From contig JAJEHX010000053.1 in the NCBI GenBank assembly GCA_022823465.1, positions 1 through 64,000 on the forward strand: 64,000 nucleotides of DNA, written 5' to 3'. This stretch comes from Candidatus Latescibacterota bacterium (lineage in GTDB: Bacteria > JAAXHH01). The notes under the pieces were generated by a model that saw nothing but the letters and a program-made list of their open reading frames with translations, was not told the DNA's origin and made no database searches. The stretch's first letter is position 1. Every line of letters begins with the position of its first letter. Below, piece after piece: positions 24,559 to 33,948 of the stretch. Made by a program: the position numbers and the translations under genes.

Positions 24559-26019
24559 TTGCCCAAACGACCCAATATCGTCGTCCTGATGTCCGACCAG
24601 CAGCGGCTCGACACGGTGAGTTGCTACGGGCTGAACGACGTGTGCCGGACGCCGCACATCGACGCCCTGGCCGCGCGCGTCGTGCGCTTTGACTGGGCGT
24701 TCACGCCGACGGCGATTTGCTCGCCGGCCCGCGCCTCCTTCTACACGGGCCTCTATCCGCACAAGCACGGGGTTACGGCCAACGGCTTGTGCCTGAACGA
24801 AGGCGTGCGCGGCATAAACCACTACCTGGCGGATGCAGGTTACCGCTGCGGGTACGCCGGCAAGTGGCACGTGGATCAGGAGACCGGTCCGTCGGGATAC
24901 GGGTTCACCGGCAGGGATTTCATGGGCTACGGATTCCCTGGCGGCAACCTGCTGCCGGGCCTGCAGTTCGGTGGCAGTCTGAGCAGCCACAATCATTACG
25001 CCGACTATCTCAAAGAACGCGGTTTCGATCCGCCGCCCACGGTTTCTCATCGCTACGTCGGAACCAATCCCGCGAACCAGCGGCAGGAGATGTTCGCCCT
25101 GCACGAGGGACCGGTCGAGTCATGCATCGAGTACTTCGTCGCGGAAGAAGCCATCCGCGTGCTCGACGAGGTGTCCGGCGGCGAGGAGCCCTTCTACCTG
25201 TGGGCCAACTTCTGGGGGCCGCACAGCCCTTCGCTGGTCCCGGAGCCCTACTTTTCCATGTACGATCCCAGCGCCATTCCCGAACACCCGGGGTACGCCG
25301 AGACCTTTGAAAAGAAGCCCCTGCGCCAGAAGCTGATCGAACACATGTGGGGACTGGGCGATTATGGCTGGGAGGGATTCCAGGAAATCGCTGCGCGCTA
25401 CTTCGGGCACTGCACGCTCATCGACGACATGGTGGGACGGGTGGTGGCGCATCTGGATAAGCTGGGCGAACTCGACAACACGATCATCGTATATACGTCC
25501 GACCACGGAGACTGCCTCGGCGCGCACAAGCTGATCGAGAAGGGTGAGTTCATGTACGACGAGATCTACCGCATTCCCCTCGTCATCGCCCATCCCGAGT
25601 GCCAGGAGCCCGGCACGGCCTGCGACGAATTCGTCTACCTGCACGAGATCATGCTTTCGTCCTTGGACGCCGCCGGGCTCGAAGTCCCCGCCGACCTCGA
25701 CGGCCAGTCCTTCCTCCCGGCCATGGAGGGACGGCCCTTTGCGAACGGACGCGAGGAAGTCTACTGCGTGTTCGACCGGCACTTTACCGTCGCCAACCAG
25801 CGCATGGTCCGCACCCGCACGCATCAGTTTACCTTCAACTCCACCGATACCGGCGAGCTGTACGACCTGCAACGTGACCCCTGCCAGCTCGACAACGTGT
25901 ACGGCGAGCCGGCCTATGAAGCCGTGCGCCAGGACCTGATGGGACGGATGGATCGCTACATGGAGGAATTGGGCGATCCGTTGCGCGGGTGGTTCGGGAA
26001 GATCAAGGGGGCGTACTGA
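24559..26019 (+). CDS. Sulfatase (type I, formylglycine-dependent)
   Basis: 486 residues from TTG 24559, preceded by GAGAGG. Hydrolyses sulfate esters. The formylglycine signature CSPARASFYTGLYP has Cys54 in the C-x-P-x-R context, so the residue can be matured by a formylglycine-generating enzyme. MSDQQRLDTVSCYG supplies N-terminal metal ligands, and IVYTSDHGDCLGAHKLIEKG holds the conserved Asp/His pair. No signal peptide is evident, so it may be cytoplasmic. C-terminal segments (YDLQRDPCQLDNVY) are typical of the aryl- and carbohydrate-sulfatase group. Substrate is not predictable. Confidence 0.93.
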   Translation: MPKRPNIVVLMSDQQRLDTVSCYGLNDVCRTPHIDALAARVVRFDWAFTPTAICSPARASFYTGLYPHKHGVTANGLCLNEGVRGINHYLADAGYRCGYAGKWHVDQETGPSGYGFTGRDFMGYGFPGGNLLPGLQFGGSLSSHNHYADYLKERGFDPPPTVSHRYVGTNPANQRQEMFALHEGPVESCIEYFVAEEAIRVLDEVSGGEEPFYLWANFWGPHSPSLVPEPYFSMYDPSAIPEHPGYAETFEKKPLRQKLIEHMWGLGDYGWEGFQEIAARYFGHCTLIDDMVGRVVAHLDKLGELDNTIIVYTSDHGDCLGAHKLIEKGEFMYDEIYRIPLVIAHPECQEPGTACDEFVYLHEIMLSSLDAAGLEVPADLDGQSFLPAMEGRPFANGREEVYCVFDRHFTVANQRMVRTRTHQFTFNSTDTGELYDLQRDPCQLDNVYGEPAYEAVRQDLMGRMDRYMEELGDPLRGWFGKIKGAY

Positions 26020-26089
26020 GGACTGCCTGGTCCTTACCGTCCTACCAGGATAAGCGTGTTTCGCGCAGCAGGGAAGTAACGCGTGCGGC

Positions 26090-27004
26090 TCAACCGGCTT
26101 CTATCTCCTGCGCCCATTTTCGCAAGGGAACGTCGTCCAGGTTATCCGAAAGCCAGTGCCGGGAAGCGGGATGGTAGTCCGGGTCCGGTCCCATGGGGTC
26201 GCCTTCCGGGGACAATTCGCCCAGCAATTGCCGCCGAACGGGCGATGATCGCTCGATGAGCCCGGGATCCTGCACGTCGAAATCGGTGGGACGAAGCCAG
26301 CGGTAGTGGTATCCCACGTGCATGATCTTGCGCGTCTTCCGCGACAGGTTGGGGCCGACGCAGTGCCACACCGCGGTGCGCCACAACACGGCCGATCCGA
26401 TGGGCAGCTTGAGCTCGACGGCCCCTTCCGGATCGGCCCCATTCTCCCGCTCGCGCAGTTCGGCGGGCCTGCGCCGGTGACTGCCGGGCACGAGCCACAG
26501 ATTGCCGCAATTGGATTCGGTCATGTCGTAGAGTACGTAGAAGACCTTGACCTCCATGAACGGGAGGCGTCCATCGAGGGAGGGCGCCATGAACAGGTCA
26601 TCGCTCGCCAGGTCGGGATGCCACCCGACGTTGCGATATCCCGCCTCGTGGTCTTCGCCCTTGCCGACACCTGAAATGCGGCCCTTCAGGTCCTCGGGAT
26701 AGGGCGGCCGGAAGTCCAGGTGCGTGGTGCGGATCTGGATGTTCCACCCGATGGCGTCCACCACCAGGGGCAGCATGCGCGGATGATCGATTAGGTCGAG
26801 AAAGGCCTCGTGATGCGCCAGGGCGTTGCGCACGGCAAAGGGATCCTCGGGTCCGAGCCCCTTCTCCGCCCGAATCCGTTCTCCCACCTCGTCGATCGCC
26901 TTGAGCAGCCGGTCTAGTTCGGACTGGTCGAAGAACTCCTCGAGCACGATAAACCCCTGCTCGTCGAAGTTTTTGATTTGCTGTTCGTTCATTGAGAGGG
27001 ACAT
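26090..27004 (-). CDS. Phytanoyl-CoA dioxygenase (PhyH)-family protein, copy 1
   Basis: 304 residues. Fe(II)/2-oxoglutarate-dependent oxygenase fold. The facial triad is seen as H-x-D in VGWHPDLASDD and the distal His in TAVWHCVGPNL; an Arg for 2-oxoglutarate follows. The N-terminal IKNFDEQGFIVLEEFFDQSE is the family's usual opening. A second ATG four codons in (MNEQQIKNF) could be the real start. Substrate is unknown; in such genomes these enzymes are numerous and often modify small metabolites. It is followed on the same strand by nothing closely coupled. Confidence 0.9.
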   Translation of the reverse strand: MSLSMNEQQIKNFDEQGFIVLEEFFDQSELDRLLKAIDEVGERIRAEKGLGPEDPFAVRNALAHHEAFLDLIDHPRMLPLVVDAIGWNIQIRTTHLDFRPPYPEDLKGRISGVGKGEDHEAGYRNVGWHPDLASDDLFMAPSLDGRLPFMEVKVFYVLYDMTESNCGNLWLVPGSHRRRPAELRERENGADPEGAVELKLPIGSAVLWRTAVWHCVGPNLSRKTRKIMHVGYHYRWLRPTDFDVQDPGLIERSSPVRRQLLGELSPEGDPMGPDPDYHPASRHWLSDNLDDVPLRKWAQEIEAG

Positions 27005-27049
27005 GGGGTCTTCCCACCGCGCGGGCCACGTGCTGATGGTTGGTCCGGC

Positions 27050-28162
27050 TCACCGCGCGAGCCACGTGCTGAAGCGCTCGTTCATCTCTTCGCCGTTGTC
27101 GCTCCACCATTCCCAGTCGTTGTGCAGCGCCCGGACCGCGTTCTCCGGCGTTGTGGGCATGTGCGGCCTCATGACCACTCCTGTCTCGGCGTGGGTCGAG
27201 ATCAGGGGCATGGCGGAACGGCGCGTCGGGCTGTAGGCGATGTACCGGGCGAGGCCGGCCATGGACTCCGCCGTGGTGGCGAAGTTGAGAAACCGGAGCG
27301 CGGCTTCGGGGTTGCGCGTGCCCTCGACGATGCCGAACCCGCTCGAATCCAGGACCTGGCCGTCCCAGACGATGACAAAAGGCTGATCCTCCAGCACCTG
27401 GGCGTTGAAGATGCGCCCGTTGTAGGCCGTGGTCATCACCACCTCGCCGTCGGCCAGCAACTGCGGCGGATGGGCCCCGGTCTCCCACCATATGATGTGT
27501 TCCTTGATGGTATCCAGCTTGCGGAAGGCCCGGGCGATGCCCTCCTCGGTGTCCAGCGTGGCATATACTTCGTCCAGCGGCACGCCGTCCGCCATCAGCG
27601 CGAATTCGAGATTGACCCGCGGAACCCGACGCATGCCCCTGCGGCCCGGGAACTTCTCCAAGTCGAAGAAGTCGTCGATGGCGGTGGGTTTCAAGTCCCC
27701 GATGCGTTCGTCGTTGTACGCGAAAACCGTTGAAAAGAAGAGTGTCGTCACACCGCATTCCGTGATCGTACCGTCAACGAAGTCATCTACGGCCGGCGTG
27801 CCATCAGCGCCCGGAGACAGATTGTCGATGTTGATTGGAACGAGCAGTCCTTCATCGCAACCCCGGACGAGTTCGGCCACATTCAGATCAACTACGTCCC
27901 AGTACACGTTCCCCACGTCCACCTGCGCGCGGATCTGCGCCAGCCCGCCGTTGTAGTCCTCGAAGTTGATTTCAATGCCCGTCTCGGATTCGAACCGCTC
28001 GTGGTAGCCCTTCTCACAGGCGCGGGAGTAGGACCCGCCGAAGCTGACGACGGTTATTGTCTGGTTTTGGGCGGTAACCTGGCCCGGGGAATATGCAATG
28101 AGCGAGGTCAATGCCACCAGGGACGAAAGGACGGTATGAATCATGGGGGAATTGCTCGGCAT
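27050..28162 (-). CDS. Extracellular solute-binding protein, spermidine/putrescine (PotD/PotF) type
   Basis: 370 residues with a hydrophobic N-terminal export signal ending near AYSPGQVTAQNQ. The mature protein starts ITVVSFGGSYSRACEKGYHE, typical of the PotD/iron-binding cluster, and contains WDVVDLNVAELVRGCDEGLL, a binding-cleft segment. GVTTLFFSTVFAYNDERIGD and IIWWETGAHPPQLLADGEVV fit polyamine-type binders. It would deliver a small solute to an ABC transporter in the inner membrane. No permease or ATPase gene is adjacent, so it is an orphan here. Located 45 bp upstream of a PhyH gene on the same strand; the two may be co-transcribed. Confidence 0.88.
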   Translation of the reverse strand: MPSNSPMIHTVLSSLVALTSLIAYSPGQVTAQNQTITVVSFGGSYSRACEKGYHERFESETGIEINFEDYNGGLAQIRAQVDVGNVYWDVVDLNVAELVRGCDEGLLVPINIDNLSPGADGTPAVDDFVDGTITECGVTTLFFSTVFAYNDERIGDLKPTAIDDFFDLEKFPGRRGMRRVPRVNLEFALMADGVPLDEVYATLDTEEGIARAFRKLDTIKEHIIWWETGAHPPQLLADGEVVMTTAYNGRIFNAQVLEDQPFVIVWDGQVLDSSGFGIVEGTRNPEAALRFLNFATTAESMAGLARYIAYSPTRRSAMPLISTHAETGVVMRPHMPTTPENAVRALHNDWEWWSDNGEEMNERFSTWLAR

Positions 28163-28283
28163 TCGGACTTTTCTCCGGTTGTTCGGAAAGGGAACGTGAT
28201 GGATGGAGGGGTGGATGGTTGATTGATCTGATGAAGCTAAATTAGGTAAAATGTGTCAATTATCAATTCAAAACGGGCGGGAT

Positions 28284-29165
28284 TCAGGGGTAGGCACTGT
28301 AAATCGCAGGCGTAAGCTGAATACGATCCTCCGGCGGTGGCTCCAGGCGGTACGCTCGCGCTTTTCTACGGAAATCGTATAACCTCACGACTCTGAAGAT
28401 CTCCGGGTTCTCCTCGGATACGTTCAACTCGTTTCTGGTAATGAAGAACGGGGTTGTCTTCGGACCGTTCGTCGTTTTAATCTCCAGCCAGCGCTCGCGG
28501 CTGGCCTCGTAACCTGTACCTGTTCCATGGAAAGACCGGATATCGAAGCCGTAACCATCCCCATCGTCCCTGGCGACCCAACGTACATCGTCAGCCAGAT
28601 CCTGCCTGCCCAGCATGGACAACCTCTTACGCTCCAATTCGAACACGAACTCCTCGCCTGCCTTTCCAAGCATGCGATTACGGGCATCCCGCTCGGCGGG
28701 AGGTTCGAACTTCCGTATTATCCTGCTGATGTCTTCTGGAAATTGCGGATCTGTGACTTCCAAAGGTAACGGTGCGTCTACATAGACCTGTTCCGGGTCA
28801 ACTACCCGTTCCGTATCTATGCGAAACTCGGGTAAAGGTTCCCCTACCGCAGCAGCCTCTCCCGTCAGCGACGAATAAAGAACAGCGTCGTCATGAAGTC
28901 GTGCCTGCACCGCCTCGAACAACGCCTGTTGGAAATTACTGTAAGGTTTATAACCATCGATATAAGGAAGACCGAGCACGGCCAACACCGCGCTGATGTT
29001 CATATGCTTGCGCTCAATCGATCCCTTGGTACGATCAACCGTATCCATGAGTGCAAGACGATGTTCGGTCTTGTTGTAATGTCGTCCCTCCAGTTCGAGC
29101 GCTAGCATCTTGAAGTAGTCATCTACGATGGCGGCGATTTCGGCTTCGGACCAGTTTCGGGGCAT
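28284..29165 (-). CDS. DUF3883-domain protein, PD-(D/E)XK nuclease-like
   Basis: 293 residues. The N-terminal part (WSEAEIAAIVDDYFKMLALE, then SIERKHMNISAVLAVLGLPY and GYKPYSNFQQALFEAV) is a module often found in front of nuclease domains in restriction-type proteins. The C-terminal DUF3883 domain carries GYGFDIRSFHG (Asp near 207) and RWLEIKTTNG (Glu-x-Lys near 227), followed by FFITRNELNVSEE. This is a Mrr-like catalytic pattern. A stand-alone restriction or defence role is inferred; no methylase or helicase is adjacent. Confidence 0.85.
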   Translation of the reverse strand: MPRNWSEAEIAAIVDDYFKMLALELEGRHYNKTEHRLALMDTVDRTKGSIERKHMNISAVLAVLGLPYIDGYKPYSNFQQALFEAVQARLHDDAVLYSSLTGEAAAVGEPLPEFRIDTERVVDPEQVYVDAPLPLEVTDPQFPEDISRIIRKFEPPAERDARNRMLGKAGEEFVFELERKRLSMLGRQDLADDVRWVARDDGDGYGFDIRSFHGTGTGYEASRERWLEIKTTNGPKTTPFFITRNELNVSEENPEIFRVVRLYDFRRKARAYRLEPPPEDRIQLTPAIYSAYP

Positions 29166-29270
29166 GTTTTGTTTGGTCAGTCAATGGTTGCCAGGCGACA
29201 CCATTGTCAAGCAAATGCAACTGTTTGTGTTCTTAAAGGTACGCCCAGGTCAACTATGCGTTCGTTTGTA

Positions 29271-29333
29271 TGAAAAATGTATACCATGTCGTAAAAAAAC
29301 TATGAAATCTTACAACGTGGTATACACATTTCA
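29271..29333. repeat. 24-bp imperfect inverted repeat with GTATAC core
   Basis: Arms 29271-29294 and 29310-29333 match at 20 of 24 positions around a 15-base AT-rich loop, with TGTATACCA as the longest conserved run. It lies in the AT-rich 216-bp gap between the DUF3883 gene start (29165) and the end of a PhyH gene (29382). No T-tract follows on either strand, so an operator or element end is as likely as a terminator. Confidence 0.85.
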
Positions 29334-29381
29334 CATTTACTTCAGTCTAGTTCCCGCCTTTTCGACTGACCCACTCCACAC

Positions 29382-30167
29382 CTACCGCAATAGCTCGCCC
29401 GGAATCCTGGACCCGGGATATTCCACCTCGGGGTCGCGTTCGGCGATGATGGCCGGCACCGGATCGGTCCAGTAGGCCGGCACGGTGTCGGGGCGTCTGT
29501 GCCAGGCCAGTACCAGGGTGCGGCGTTCGTCGGTCAGGTTCCGATGCGCCGAGTGCAGCACACGGGCATCGGCCAGTACCAGGTCACCGGCCTTGACGCA
29601 GACCTCGACCTGGTCCGGGTGGTCGCTGAACATGGTGGGATGGTCCTCGGCAATGAAGCGGGCGCCCTGTTCATGGGCCGGCAACAATTGGTCGTGCAGC
29701 GGGATGCGTTTGAGGTGGGTTCCCGGGATGATTTTGAGGCATCCGTTCTCTCGCGATGTATCGCTCAGGTAGTAGGATACGAAGATGATCTGCGGCCAGG
29801 GACAGCAGCTCATCGGATCGTTCCACTGCATCCAGTCCTGGTGCCAGTACAGTGCCGGTTCACCGGGGTCTTTGGTGAGGAGGATGACACCACCGGTGCT
29901 GGCAAAGTCGCCCAGACCCATCTGTTCAAGGGCGCGCCGCGTGGCGGGCCAGTCAAGCAGCTTCTGGATGGTCGGGTTCTCAGCCCCCTGCGCCGTGACG
30001 TGCTGACCCTGGTACTTGTAATCGGGCGGCGGCACCCAGTCTTCCATCATACGCTCGGTTTCGATGCGCAACTCCTGAAGGAAAGATCCGCTGAGTATCT
30101 CGTCGACCACGCAGAAGCCGTCGCGCATCAGTTGTTGGCGTTTTTCAAGGGCTTGTTCGGGGGTCAT
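29382..30167 (-). CDS. Phytanoyl-CoA dioxygenase (PhyH)-family protein, copy 2
   Basis: 261 residues from ATG 30167, with CGAGGA upstream; a longer frame exists but is not conserved in type. Fe(II)/2-oxoglutarate oxygenase. The iron triad is seen in ALYWHQDWMQW (H-x-D) and ADARVLHSAHRN (distal His), with an Arg in DERRTLVLAWHRR as 2-oxoglutarate ligand. NGCLKIIPGTHLKRIPLHDQ is the family's typical core loop. It differs clearly from the copies at 26090 and 56351, so these are separate subfamilies. Substrate unknown. Confidence 0.9.
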   Translation of the reverse strand: MTPEQALEKRQQLMRDGFCVVDEILSGSFLQELRIETERMMEDWVPPPDYKYQGQHVTAQGAENPTIQKLLDWPATRRALEQMGLGDFASTGGVILLTKDPGEPALYWHQDWMQWNDPMSCCPWPQIIFVSYYLSDTSRENGCLKIIPGTHLKRIPLHDQLLPAHEQGARFIAEDHPTMFSDHPDQVEVCVKAGDLVLADARVLHSAHRNLTDERRTLVLAWHRRPDTVPAYWTDPVPAIIAERDPEVEYPGSRIPGELLR

Positions 30168-30537
30168 GGAATCCTCGCTGAAATGTGGTGAAGCCGGATA
30201 CCTGCAATCAATCCTATCCAAGGATGAGGTAAACAAGGTATTCTCTAAGTATACACGAATCAAGATCGACCTATGACTCAATCGGCGTTTCTCTCTACCG
30301 GGTCTGGCGGTGCTACACCTGTTTTCCCGCATTACATCACTTGTCTTCTTTCGCTTTCTGATTCCGCACAACAATCGCCTCAGTTACGCAAGCCCACACA
30401 AAAAACTCCCCTTTCGCACGATTAATTCCAGATTTGCTGCGTTTTCTTCGACTGATACTTAAGGAAGCGGTGGTAGCCCACATCGATTCGAAGCGCGACT
30501 GAGACCATTCACCCGAACTCCATCGAAGGAGCAAACC
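30168..30537. other. 370-bp intergenic region between divergent genes
   Basis: Lies between the PhyH gene (leftward) and a small membrane protein gene (rightward) and should hold both promoters. It is of mixed composition. I saw no tRNA, repeat array, clear hairpin or convincing promoter in it. Confidence 0.4.
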
Positions 30538-30780
30538 ATGGAACTCGCCCAGCTTCTCCTGACACCAGCTACACTACTGGCGGCCTTCATCTTCTTCTGG
30601 AAACAGACTCAAGTCATCAGCAATGAACTGAGGAGGGAATTAAAGTCAGTCAAGGAGGAGTTAAAGGAAGAGATCGTGTCCGTTCGCAAGGATCTTACAT
30701 CCATCCGGGTCGAAATGCACGACATGAACGGACGCCTCAGTCGTATCGAGGGTCTGCTGAAGATAACGGATTCCGGTTGA
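30538..30780 (+). CDS. Small membrane-anchored coiled-coil protein (paralogue of 7443-7880)
   Basis: 80 residues. ATG 30538 is preceded by GAAGGAG. One N-terminal hydrophobic segment (LLLTPATLLAAFIFFWK) and a charged coiled coil (ELRRELKSVKEELKEEIVSV, then MNGRLSRIEGLLK). The AFIFFW motif and layout match the 145-residue protein at 7443-7880. Function unknown; probably a membrane-tethered oligomer. Confidence 0.7.
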   Translation: MELAQLLLTPATLLAAFIFFWKQTQVISNELRRELKSVKEELKEEIVSVRKDLTSIRVEMHDMNGRLSRIEGLLKITDSG

Positions 30781-30795
30781 TTCCGGCGAACTGTC

Positions 30796-32313
30796 TCAAC
30801 CCTCCGCCAGCTTCTTCCGCAACAACTCGTTCACCAGCTTCGGATTGGCCTTGCCCTGGGTCGCGCGCATGACCTGGCCCATGAAGAAGCCCAGGAGCTT
30901 GGTCTTGCCTGCCCGGTAGTCGGCCACGTCGTCGGGATGTTCGGCGAGGATGCCGTCGACGACGCCTTCGAGTTCGCCGGTGTCGGAGATCTGCACGAGG
31001 CCCTGCTCCTCGATGACCGAGGCAGGCGCCTTGCCGGATTCGGCCATGACGTCGAGGACGTCTTTGCCGATCTTGCCGCTGATTTTGCCTTCCTTGATCT
31101 GTCCGAGAAGCTGGGCAAGGTGATCGGGCGGAATGCGCTCTTCCAGAGTCTGCTGGTCCATGCGGTTCTCGTGCTGGACACGGAGGAGTTCGCTGAGCAT
31201 CCAGTTGCTGACGGTGCGCGCATCGCCGGCCGCTTTGCCGGACGCTTCGCCGGAGTCCTGGCTAGCCGCTTCGCCGGACGCGTCTCCGGCTACTTGGCCG
31301 ACGCAGGCTTCGAAATAGTCAGCCCGTGCACGGTTCTCCGTCAGTTGCCGCGCCATGTCCTGTGGCAGTCCGTAATCTTCGACGAATCGCTGCATGCGCA
31401 CGTCGGGGAGTTCGGGCAGGTCTTCGCCGATCTCATCCACCCAGGATCGGGCGATCTCGACGGTGACGAGGTCGGGGTCGGGGAAGTACCGGTAGTCGTG
31501 GGCTTCCTCCTTCGACCGCATGGGGAAGGTCTCCCGCTCTTCCTCGTTCCACAGGCGGGTCTGGCGCACGACCCTCCCGCCGTCGTCGAGCAGGTCGGCC
31601 TGCCGTTCGATCTCGAACTCCAGCGCCCGTTCCATGGACCGCATGGAGTTCATGTTCTTGATCTCGACGAGCTCGCCCAGGGGATCGCCGGGCTTGCGGA
31701 TGGACACGTTGGCGTCGCAGCGCAGGCTGCCCTCATCCATGTTGCCGTCACAGACGCCGATGTACTGCAGGATCTGCCGCAGCCGGGCGAGGTAGGCCGA
31801 GGCTTCGCGGGGGCTTCGGATGTCGGGTTCGCTGACGATCTCCATGAGGGGGACGCCCGTGCGGTTGAAGTCGATGTAGCTCAGGTCCGGATCGTACCCG
31901 GGCTCGCTGTGGATGGATTTGCCGGCTTCTTCCTCCAGGTGGATCCGCCGGAGCCGGACGAAACGGGGACCGTCTTCGCCCTCGATCTCGATGCCGCCGT
32001 CCAGGGAGATGGGTTCGCCCGCCCGGTCGTACTGCGAGATCTGGTAGCCCTTGGGCAGGTCCGGGTAGAAGTAGTTCTTTCGGGCGAAGGCGCTGGTCTC
32101 GGCCACGCGGCCGTCCACGGCCAGCGCCATGCGAATCGTGTATTCGACGGCGCGGCGGTTCAGGACGGGCAGGACGCCCGGCATGCCGAGGCAGATGGGG
32201 CAGACGCGGCTGTTCGGCTCGCCGCCGAAGGCCACGGGGCATCCGCAGAAGATCTTCGAATTCGTCAGGAGCTGGGCGTGCACTTCCAGCCCGATCACCG
32301 CTTCGTAGTTCAT
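30796..32313 (-). CDS. gatB: Asp-tRNA(Asn)/Glu-tRNA(Gln) amidotransferase subunit B
   Basis: 505 residues. With GatA and GatC it converts misacylated Glu-tRNA(Gln) or Asp-tRNA(Asn) to the cognate amide. [20 protein letters not shown] with a zinc-binding Cys pair ([18 protein letters not shown]), [19 protein letters not shown] and EEEAGKSIH are diagnostic. The C-terminal GatB/Yqey domain ends [18 protein letters not shown]. Near residues 336-366 a low-complexity insertion ([20 protein letters not shown]) is encoded by short repeats at about 31225-31300. It overlaps gatA by 4 bp; gatC is not in the window. Confidence 0.96.
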   Translation of the reverse strand: MNYEAVIGLEVHAQLLTNSKIFCGCPVAFGGEPNSRVCPICLGMPGVLPVLNRRAVEYTIRMALAVDGRVAETSAFARKNYFYPDLPKGYQISQYDRAGEPISLDGGIEIEGEDGPRFVRLRRIHLEEEAGKSIHSEPGYDPDLSYIDFNRTGVPLMEIVSEPDIRSPREASAYLARLRQILQYIGVCDGNMDEGSLRCDANVSIRKPGDPLGELVEIKNMNSMRSMERALEFEIERQADLLDDGGRVVRQTRLWNEEERETFPMRSKEEAHDYRYFPDPDLVTVEIARSWVDEIGEDLPELPDVRMQRFVEDYGLPQDMARQLTENRARADYFEACVGQVAGDASGEAASQDSGEASGKAAGDARTVSNWMLSELLRVQHENRMDQQTLEERIPPDHLAQLLGQIKEGKISGKIGKDVLDVMAESGKAPASVIEEQGLVQISDTGELEGVVDGILAEHPDDVADYRAGKTKLLGFFMGQVMRATQGKANPKLVNELLRKKLAEG

Positions 32314-33830
32314 GGCCCCGTCGCCTCCTCGAAGGCGTAGGCCGCCCGCAGAATGCGTTCCTCGCCGAAGTGGGGACCGATGATCTGCAGGCCGATGGGC
32401 ATGCTGTCGGGGTCCTTGCCGCAGGGCAGAGAGATGGCCGGCACGCCGGCGAGGTTAATAGGCACGGTGTAAATATCCGACAGGTACATCTGCAGGGGAT
32501 CGCCGATCTTGTCCCCGATGTGGAAGGCGGTGGTGGGCGTGGTGGGCGCCACCAGGAGGTCGACCTTCTCGAAGGCCTGGTCGAAATCGCCCTTAATGAG
32601 CGTCCGCACCCGCTGGGCCTTGTCGTAGTAGGCATCGTAGTACCCGGAGCTGAGCACGTAGGTGCCGAGCATGATCCGGCGCTTCACCTCGAGGCCGAAG
32701 CCCTCGCTCCGGACCGAGCCGTACATGGCGGACAGGCGGTCTTCCGGTGCAAGCGCCTGCGAGCCGGTCACTCCTCCTGCTTCACCTGCGGTCGGCGCGC
32801 CTCCCCCAGCCGACGCCCCGCCATCGTCCCCCCGGTACCCGTACTTCACGCCGTCGTAGCGCGCCAGGTTGGACGAGGCTTCCGCGGTGACGAGGATGTA
32901 ATAGGCGGCCACGGCGTATTCGGTGTGGGGCAGGTGGACGCTTTCCACGCGGGCGCCGAGTGCTTCCATGCGTTCGATCGCCCGGCCGACGCTTTCCTTC
33001 ACGGCGCCGTCGAGGCCCTCGGCCATGTATTCTTCCGGCACGCCGATGCGCAGGCCTTCGATGCCCCGCTTCAGGGTGGCCGTGTAATCCGGCACCGCTT
33101 CCGATGACGACGTGGTATCCATGTGGTCATGGCCCGCGATGACGCCCAGGAGCCGTGCGCAGTCCTCCACGTTCCGGGCCATGGGGCCGACCTGGTCGAA
33201 GGACGAGCCGTAGGCGATGATGCCGTAACGGGAGACCCGGCCGTAGGTGGGTTTGAGGCCCACGACGCCGCAGAAGGCCGCGGGCTGGCGGATCGATCCG
33301 CCCGTGTCCTCTCCCAGGGCCAGGACCGCCGTGCCTGCCGCGAGGGCCGCGGCTGAACCGCCGCTCGATCCGCCCGGCACACGGTCGGTATCCAGGGGGT
33401 TTCTGCAGATCTCGAAACCGGTGTTCTCGTTGGAGGACCCCATGCCGAATTGGTCCATGTTGGTCTTGCCGAGGATCACGGCGTCCGCCTCGCGCAGCCG
33501 GGCGATGACCGTGGCGTCGTAGGGCGGCACGAACCCTTCGAGGATTCGGGAGGCGCAGGTGGTCTCCAGGCCCTTCGTGCAGATGGCGTCCTTGATGGCG
33601 ATGGGGACGCCGGCCAGCGTCCCGGTGAATTCTCCGGCGGCGACGCGCCGGTCCACGTCCCGCGCGTCTGCGATCACCGACTCCGGTCGGACCGCGAGAT
33701 AGGCGTTGATGGCGGGGTCTTTCTCTTCGATCAGGCGCAGGGTATCCCTGGCCACTTCTTCCGCTTTCAATTCGCCCGATTTGATCCGCGGCGCCAGTTC
33801 GTGGGCCGTCATATCTTTAAGGTCTTCCAA
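32310..33830 (-). CDS. gatA: Asp-tRNA(Asn)/Glu-tRNA(Gln) amidotransferase subunit A
   Basis: 506 residues. Amidase-signature glutaminase that supplies ammonia to GatB. The Ser-cisSer-Lys triad is visible: Lys80 in [14 protein letters not shown], the loop [12 protein letters not shown] near 150-157, and [16 protein letters not shown] near 177. TTG 33830 is favoured as start because GGAG lies 7 bases upstream; an ATG six codons in is the alternative. A Gly/Ala-rich insertion ([17 protein letters not shown]) lies near residues 327-358, between the conserved [10 protein letters not shown] and [13 protein letters not shown] segments. Confidence 0.96.
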   Translation of the reverse strand: MEDLKDMTAHELAPRIKSGELKAEEVARDTLRLIEEKDPAINAYLAVRPESVIADARDVDRRVAAGEFTGTLAGVPIAIKDAICTKGLETTCASRILEGFVPPYDATVIARLREADAVILGKTNMDQFGMGSSNENTGFEICRNPLDTDRVPGGSSGGSAAALAAGTAVLALGEDTGGSIRQPAAFCGVVGLKPTYGRVSRYGIIAYGSSFDQVGPMARNVEDCARLLGVIAGHDHMDTTSSSEAVPDYTATLKRGIEGLRIGVPEEYMAEGLDGAVKESVGRAIERMEALGARVESVHLPHTEYAVAAYYILVTAEASSNLARYDGVKYGYRGDDGGASAGGGAPTAGEAGGVTGSQALAPEDRLSAMYGSVRSEGFGLEVKRRIMLGTYVLSSGYYDAYYDKAQRVRTLIKGDFDQAFEKVDLLVAPTTPTTAFHIGDKIGDPLQMYLSDIYTVPINLAGVPAISLPCGKDPDSMPIGLQIIGPHFGEERILRAAYAFEEATGP

Positions 33831-33948
33831 TTCGTCACTCCAGAAACGCAGATCAACCGATCTTGCTCGATTGTGTGCTCAAAAATCTCGACCGTCCCTT
33901 CAACACGATCTCCCCTTCACCTCAAACTCCCTTCACCTCAAACTCCCT

